Positions 59,574-64,000 of a DNA stretch of 64,000 bases are shown here, piece by piece. A model generated the notes under the pieces. The model was not told the DNA's origin. It did not search any database and saw nothing but the letters and a program-made list of their open reading frames with translations. The translations under genes were made by a program, and so were the position numbers. The stretch's first letter is position 1. Each line of letters opens with the position of its first letter. This DNA is from Anticarsia gemmatalis (taxonomy: Eukaryota; Arthropoda; Insecta; Lepidoptera; Erebidae), in contig NC_134758.1 of the NCBI RefSeq assembly GCF_050436995.1, forward strand, positions 9,424,001 to 9,488,000, read 5' to 3'.

Positions 59574-60050
59574 CTACTGTAAAGGTGCTTCATTTTTAAT
59601 AGCTTGAAGGAACTTGGCTTTTACTCCTTTGGGAATTTTGTTGTTAAGGTTTTGTACATTTATATTCAATAGTAAATTATTGAGGTTTCTATTAAAAAAA
59701 GAAATCCATACAATCATAAAATCACGCCTTCTTCCCATAGGTCCCAGAGAACGCCACTTGGTACTATTCTTATTTTCCCATGCTTCATTCACATCTAAAC
59801 ATTTTGTCATACAGATATGCTTTTTATGTATACTACTCACCTGACGTTTTTGCAAGACATCACCGATAACAAATAACATTCCGTAATAAAGAATTAATTT
59901 ATAAAATAAATAAATAATAAGTATAACTGCACGCAACGGCTCACTGCGCGCAAAGTATAATGTCAGGCGTAGCGCTACACGTAGCCCTCGTAGCATGCGT
60001 AACGGCGTAGCTCGTAGACTGCTACGAAACCCATTAAATGTAGTTTTCAT
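59574..60050 (-). CDS. Longest ORF of the window, 158 codons, unidentified
   Basis: This minus-strand frame opens with ATG at 60050. Residues about 5-35 (R/L/A-rich) are encoded by the CGTAGC repeat patch and are therefore probably not original protein. Residues about 40-65 form a hydrophobic stretch (I/L/Y/F) that could span a membrane. The last 80 residues are polar, with an N-rich segment and a K/A-rich end. There is a consensus-like donor CAG|GTGAGT after codon 70 and an acceptor-like TTTCTTTTTTTAATAG before codon 121. The frame could therefore hold parts of exons, with the end KIPKGVKAKFLQ as a last exon followed by an AATAAA at 59311. No family is recognised. Chance is not excluded, though this length is unusual for this composition. 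Confidence 0.22.
   Translation of the reverse strand: MKTTFNGFRSSLRATPLRMLRGLRVALRLTLYFARSEPLRAVILIIYLFYKLILYYGMLFVIGDVLQKRQVSSIHKKHICMTKCLDVNEAWENKNSTKWRSLGPMGRRRDFMIVWISFFNRNLNNLLLNINVQNLNNKIPKGVKAKFLQAIKNEAPLQ
59961..60033. repeat. CGTAGC/GCTACG-rich patch 3
   Basis: The patch contains GGCGTAGCGCTACACGTAGC, CCTCGTAGCATGCG and GGCGTAGCTCGTAGACTGC, then GCTACG, making this the densest of three patches of the family (others 7636-7728 and 16671-16723). It overlaps the 5' part of the 158-codon minus-strand frame. Confidence 0.6.
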
Positions 60051-62340
60051 TAATCATTATACACTGATCCTAGTGCTACGTATATCTTAGGTTGAAATAT
60101 ATGTTACTTTACATAATTTATCAACCCACAAGTCATTCAAGTATGTAAGAAATGTTATCATTGTCATATACATACAGTATAATATCTATTATTTTCCTAA
60201 AGCTCGGTCAATTACCTCAATTATCCTTCATTATCAGTTCAACCTAGCGTACACTGTATAATTAAGTCCTTGTCGTGCAGGACTAAGTAGAGAATTCCAT
60301 TCAATTATGGATTAATTAACTACAGTCGGTGTGTCTGTTTGTCTAATACATATTACATAGTTGAGAGCTTGGCCTGTGTGATTGCGTAATGAGATGGATG
60401 TATGCGGTGGGGAGATAAGGAAGGTTTGAGTAAATAATATAGAGTTAGAAGCAGATTTATTTACAACAGAATACTGGGATTCTAGTCTAGATTCTAGTCT
60501 GTTAACTGTTAGAAATATTCTTGCCAGCTCGTATTCGGTAAAATACTTTTTTGTTACGTATTGTTGTAAATTCTATCAACATTTGTTATAATTATTCGGA
60601 AAAAAATATTATTATCAGTATTTAAATGACGATTAAAGACACCTACAAAGAACGGGCGCTGTTATTCACCGCCAATCGTTCCATAAAAAATCAGTTATAT
60701 TATATATCCTAAACTAAGCCCATTACAGCTTTTACAAATATTGACTGAATTAAATAGGAATAGTAGAGTAGTATTCAGTAACACAACTTTTGTAGCAGTT
60801 GGTTAGTTTTTAATTCAATTAGCCGGTGTGGTAGTACCAAGGGCTATTATACTATACTGGTAAACAAACATTAGAAATCTTTCTGTTTCTTCTTCCTTCG
60901 TCAACTAATATCCTTACTACCAGCTAATAGTCGCAAGTGATCGTTAACATAATGCAACACAGCACCGCTGCTTCTAATGCATAAAATCAATGTTACTTCC
61001 AGATGCGATGTGCTTCTACCACCAGGAAATGGCCGAGGAAATTCAATTTGGCGCAATTACGTTTTAAAATTAGTGCGAAGATGCGAGAACGGTGAACACG
61101 TACTGGATATAAAATAAACTGTTTTCTTTGAGTTCGTTTTTTATTTTATTTTAAGTGTTTCAGTAGTCTTAAGTGCTTGCGAGTTGGAGCGATCCAAAGA
61201 AATATCGTGGTATATTTACGCATAGGTTCTTATCGCTGTTTAACTATCTAGGATGATTAAATCAAAAATCGGATTAGAAATAACACTTCCCTGATTTCAC
61301 ATCGAAGTGTATTTAACTACACACGTACGTTGTGATAAATACGATTTCAATAATGAAGAACGAGCCTAAAAAGGATTACCAACCAGTGATCTAAATTAGG
61401 TCTTGTTTGTAAGCACCAAACATCCAGTTATAATCCATTCATCCAGACGTCCTACCCAAAGATTAACTAGTTAAATAAAACGACTCAAAGGATTATTTCG
61501 TAAAGCAGAAACCGGTACAGGAGCTGGCGGCCGGAAATCATTACTCGGACACTACAAAGGCAGGCTTTCAGAGGTTCTGAACCTAATTAACTTGTACATT
61601 ACAACCAGATATAGACTAACAAGAAATAGATTCTTGTGTGCAGTGTTTTGTCTTACGAATCAACCTTTAACGATTTTAAAATCTCATGTCTTTGCATCGA
61701 AACGTCGTAAACAAATAACTACAACTGCATGTTTGATTTAAACCATTATTATACTACTCACTGTCTAGCTTTAGTTAGTAATTCAATTACTCTTAAAGCA
61801 CTAAAATAACAAACGAAACGATAATAAAGCACCAAAACCTTTCAATTCATACCTGCACACTGTAATTACTCGCATATCACTTTTAGCAACACAGCCCAGC
61901 CTCCCAAACGAGTGGTGACGCAAGTGGTGTATCTCCAAAGCACTTGGCTTCTTGTTTGTAAAGCGAGGAACATCCCCCGTCAAAGGGAACTCTAATCATA
62001 TTTCAGTCTACATTTTCTTTTACTGTGAACGCTAGTCTTTTTACTACAGGCTGTTTTGTAAACAGATATGGAAGGTGAATTAAAAACTGGTGGAGCGGGA
62101 AATATAGGAAGTATGTACTCGTGTACGGAAGGTTTTAGTTTCAAAGTTAATAACTTCACTGAAAGTGTTCGACTGTTAGAAAATCGTGAATCTTTGAATA
62201 AGTTTAATGTCATAGGTATATGTAGTTAAAATCAAATTAGATTATAATATACCTACTAATTACTAAGCGTCTATGAAATATATACTTAGTAAGTAATTTC
62301 GTCTACGTACTTTGTTACTCGATTAATTATCGTACCTATT
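60051..62340. other. Noncoding, nothing firm
   Basis: No gene or repeat is recognised. The minus ORFs at 61801-61983 and 61992-62213 are adjacent but unsupported. Confidence 0.5.
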
Positions 62341-62583
62341 CTTTTTTTTTTTTTTTTTTCTTTTTAAAAAGACAACTCCCGCACTAAGAATTGCTCTTGT
62401 GTCGCGGGGACTTTTACAAACATACAAACAACGGACACAAAGCACAACCAGACCCGAAACAATTATTTGTGTATCGCACAAATAATTGCTCCGTGTGGGA
62501 ATCGAACCCACGACCTCCCGTTGCAGTGGTATCGGCGTGGCGACCTAAACCACTGCGCCACGGAGGCAGTCAACCTACCTATA
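62341..62583 (-). mobile_element. SINE (family A), complete, with 9-bp target-site duplication
   Basis: On the minus strand the head CTCCGTGGCGCAGTGGTTTA (A box TGGCGCAGTGG) and the perfect B box GGTTCGATTCC, within GTGGGTTCGATTCCCACACG, are intact. The body ends GCGGGAGTTGTC and a long A tail (poly-T at 62342-62360 on the plus strand). GTACCTATT flanks it at 62332-62340 and 62584-62592 as a target-site duplication. It is the youngest looking copy in the window. ORFs at 62323-62511 and 62391-62594 are shadows of it. Confidence 0.95.
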
Positions 62584-64000
62584 GTACCTATTAAAGAATG
62601 GTTTGAAAACGTCAAACAAGTGTCAAATCTTCGTTAAACACATCTAAGTTTTCAGAGAACATGAAGGAGTATCAAAACCTATAACTTAGATAAAAATAAT
62701 ACGGGCGCATTCAATAACCTTAAAGTCAAAACTATTGAGACTATCTCAAAGAGAGGAACATTTATATACCCGTCTTTAAACCCGCATAAAAATATATAAG
62801 GTTGTCGAGACGAGGCTTTGAACCCTCACCGCAAGTTTAAACTTATATCTGACAATTTCCTTGAACTCTCAAGTACTCGGCAAGTTATTGAAGTCGTTTT
62901 ATAAACTTGAATATTGAATTTACTCGCGGTGACTACATAACCTGTCGGCCAACTTAGAAACTTGTATAAAATGTACCACCGCTTGTACCAGTAGATTGTT
63001 GGAAGTACGTTGTTAAGATCTCGTTTAATAATTCAAGTTTAAATTGATAACAGCCTTAAGTTAAGGTTTTACGAACACATCGTGATATAGAAAATCTTTA
63101 GGAAATTAACATTAAACAAATGAAAAACGCGCATTAATATTAGGTACTTCTTTGCGCAGATACACTCATAAGTTCCTTTTTATAAACCGGGAACCATTTT
63201 ATTAACCTAGCCAAGTACTTTAATCGACCCTCCTTTGTTTTATTAGTCAGTAAGATGAACGACGAACGTTTTAATACTATTCCAAACGTCAATCATGAAG
63301 GTTTACTCCCTAGCTACATTTGGATTTTCTAAGTATTTTCTTTCATTATTAGTCGTTCAATAGTCAATTTAAAGTCACAATTTTGTCAGAATACTTAATG
63401 TGTACGTGTGACGATCTTATGTAAAGGTCGTCACATCGAAGAGCCCTCGATGTCGCGTCTGACACAATAGATCAGAAACTCGTTGAAACTTGGCTGCATG
63501 CGAGATTGCTGCTCGCTAAAGGTCACGAAGGTCTTCAACTGAGGTTAAGGTTATATCTGAAATAGATTACTTTGAAGACTTCGCTATTATAGAATCTATA
63601 GTTACAAAATCTACCTATTTACCTAAATGCTTTTTTGAATATATTTTTACCACTAAATCTTCCTTATATAATACTTTAACAAGTATAAAAAGAAAATACA
63701 AAGAATTTGTTTCAGTTGTTTCTTACATTAAGCAACTAAAAACACGCCAAATTTCTCGTTAATGACTAAATTAAAGAACAAACCTAAATTACGTTTTCAC
63801 GGACCTTTTAAAACTTCGTACAGAACCGCAAACCAAAAGGTAAAGATACAAGCCAGAATTTAACTCCCGAAGAGCTGAATTCACTGAAATCTTCTAATTA
63901 AACTTTTTGCGGTTGGCGCCGACTTTCCGCCTAACACCTCTCTATCTGAGAAAACTAATTAATACGCCTGCCATAGAACAGTTGTATAAAGTTCCTTAAT
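62584..64000. other. Noncoding, nothing recognised
   Basis: AT-rich DNA to the end of the window with no supported gene, RNA or repeat beyond the SINE target-site copy. Confidence 0.55.

Noticed and set aside
62391..62594. 67-codon ORF
   Set aside because: It is read through the tRNA-like head of a SINE; such frames occur in every copy of the family.

Overview
This window reads as nuclear DNA of a moth, most likely a noctuid-type lepidopteran. It is AT-rich (roughly two thirds A+T by eye) and contains almost no long open reading frames. It carries several repeat families typical of Lepidoptera: tRNA-headed SINEs with intact A and B boxes, short non-autonomous Helitrons ending in CTAG, a retroelement-type (TTTTTA)n tail, and small inverted-repeat elements. 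I see no confident protein-coding gene, rRNA, functional tRNA, CRISPR array or phage-like region. The window is best described as intergenic or long-intron DNA. The species assignment is inferred from the repeat families and was not tested by a search.

Layout. 1-12.6 kb: noncoding DNA with an inverted-repeat fragment (531-575), a CpG-dense repeat-like patch (2150-2410), a SINE with an internal deletion (2450-2578), a long (AC)n microsatellite (3950-4024), an interspersed repeat (5247-5486) and the first of three CGTAGC-rich patches (7636-7728). 12.6-22.9 kb: a Helitron 5' end, a split minus-strand reading frame (15162-15605), the second CGTAGC patch, a truncated SINE (18190-18380) and a terminal-inverted-repeat element (18689-18851). 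27.9-31.4 kb: a complete SINE with a 12-bp target-site duplication, a complete minus-strand Helitron, two hairpins, and a very GC-rich island holding a 43-codon minus-strand ORF. 34.9-43.1 kb: Helitron pieces, a promoter-like CpG/CRE module (35.8 kb), a complete Helitron (40606-40852), a cluster of protein-like minus-strand reading frames (41126-41714) and a perfect 93-bp inverted repeat (42868-43073). 44-53 kb: four SINE copies or fragments, a (TTTTTA)n tail and a second copy of the 5.2-kb repeat. 59-60 kb: the longest ORF of the window (158 codons, minus) with a plausible polyadenylation signal downstream, its first part lying in the third CGTAGC patch. 62.3-62.6 kb: a young SINE with a 9-bp target-site duplication.

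The most notable patterns not explained by repeats are nine exact copies of the CRE palindrome TGACGTCA, where chance predicts about one or fewer. There are also a few CTCF-like GCGCCACCTAG motifs, including one in the opposite orientation, and clusters of TAATTA-type sites. Together they suggest a regulatory landscape (enhancers or insulators around a gene outside the window) rather than coding DNA. That is inference.
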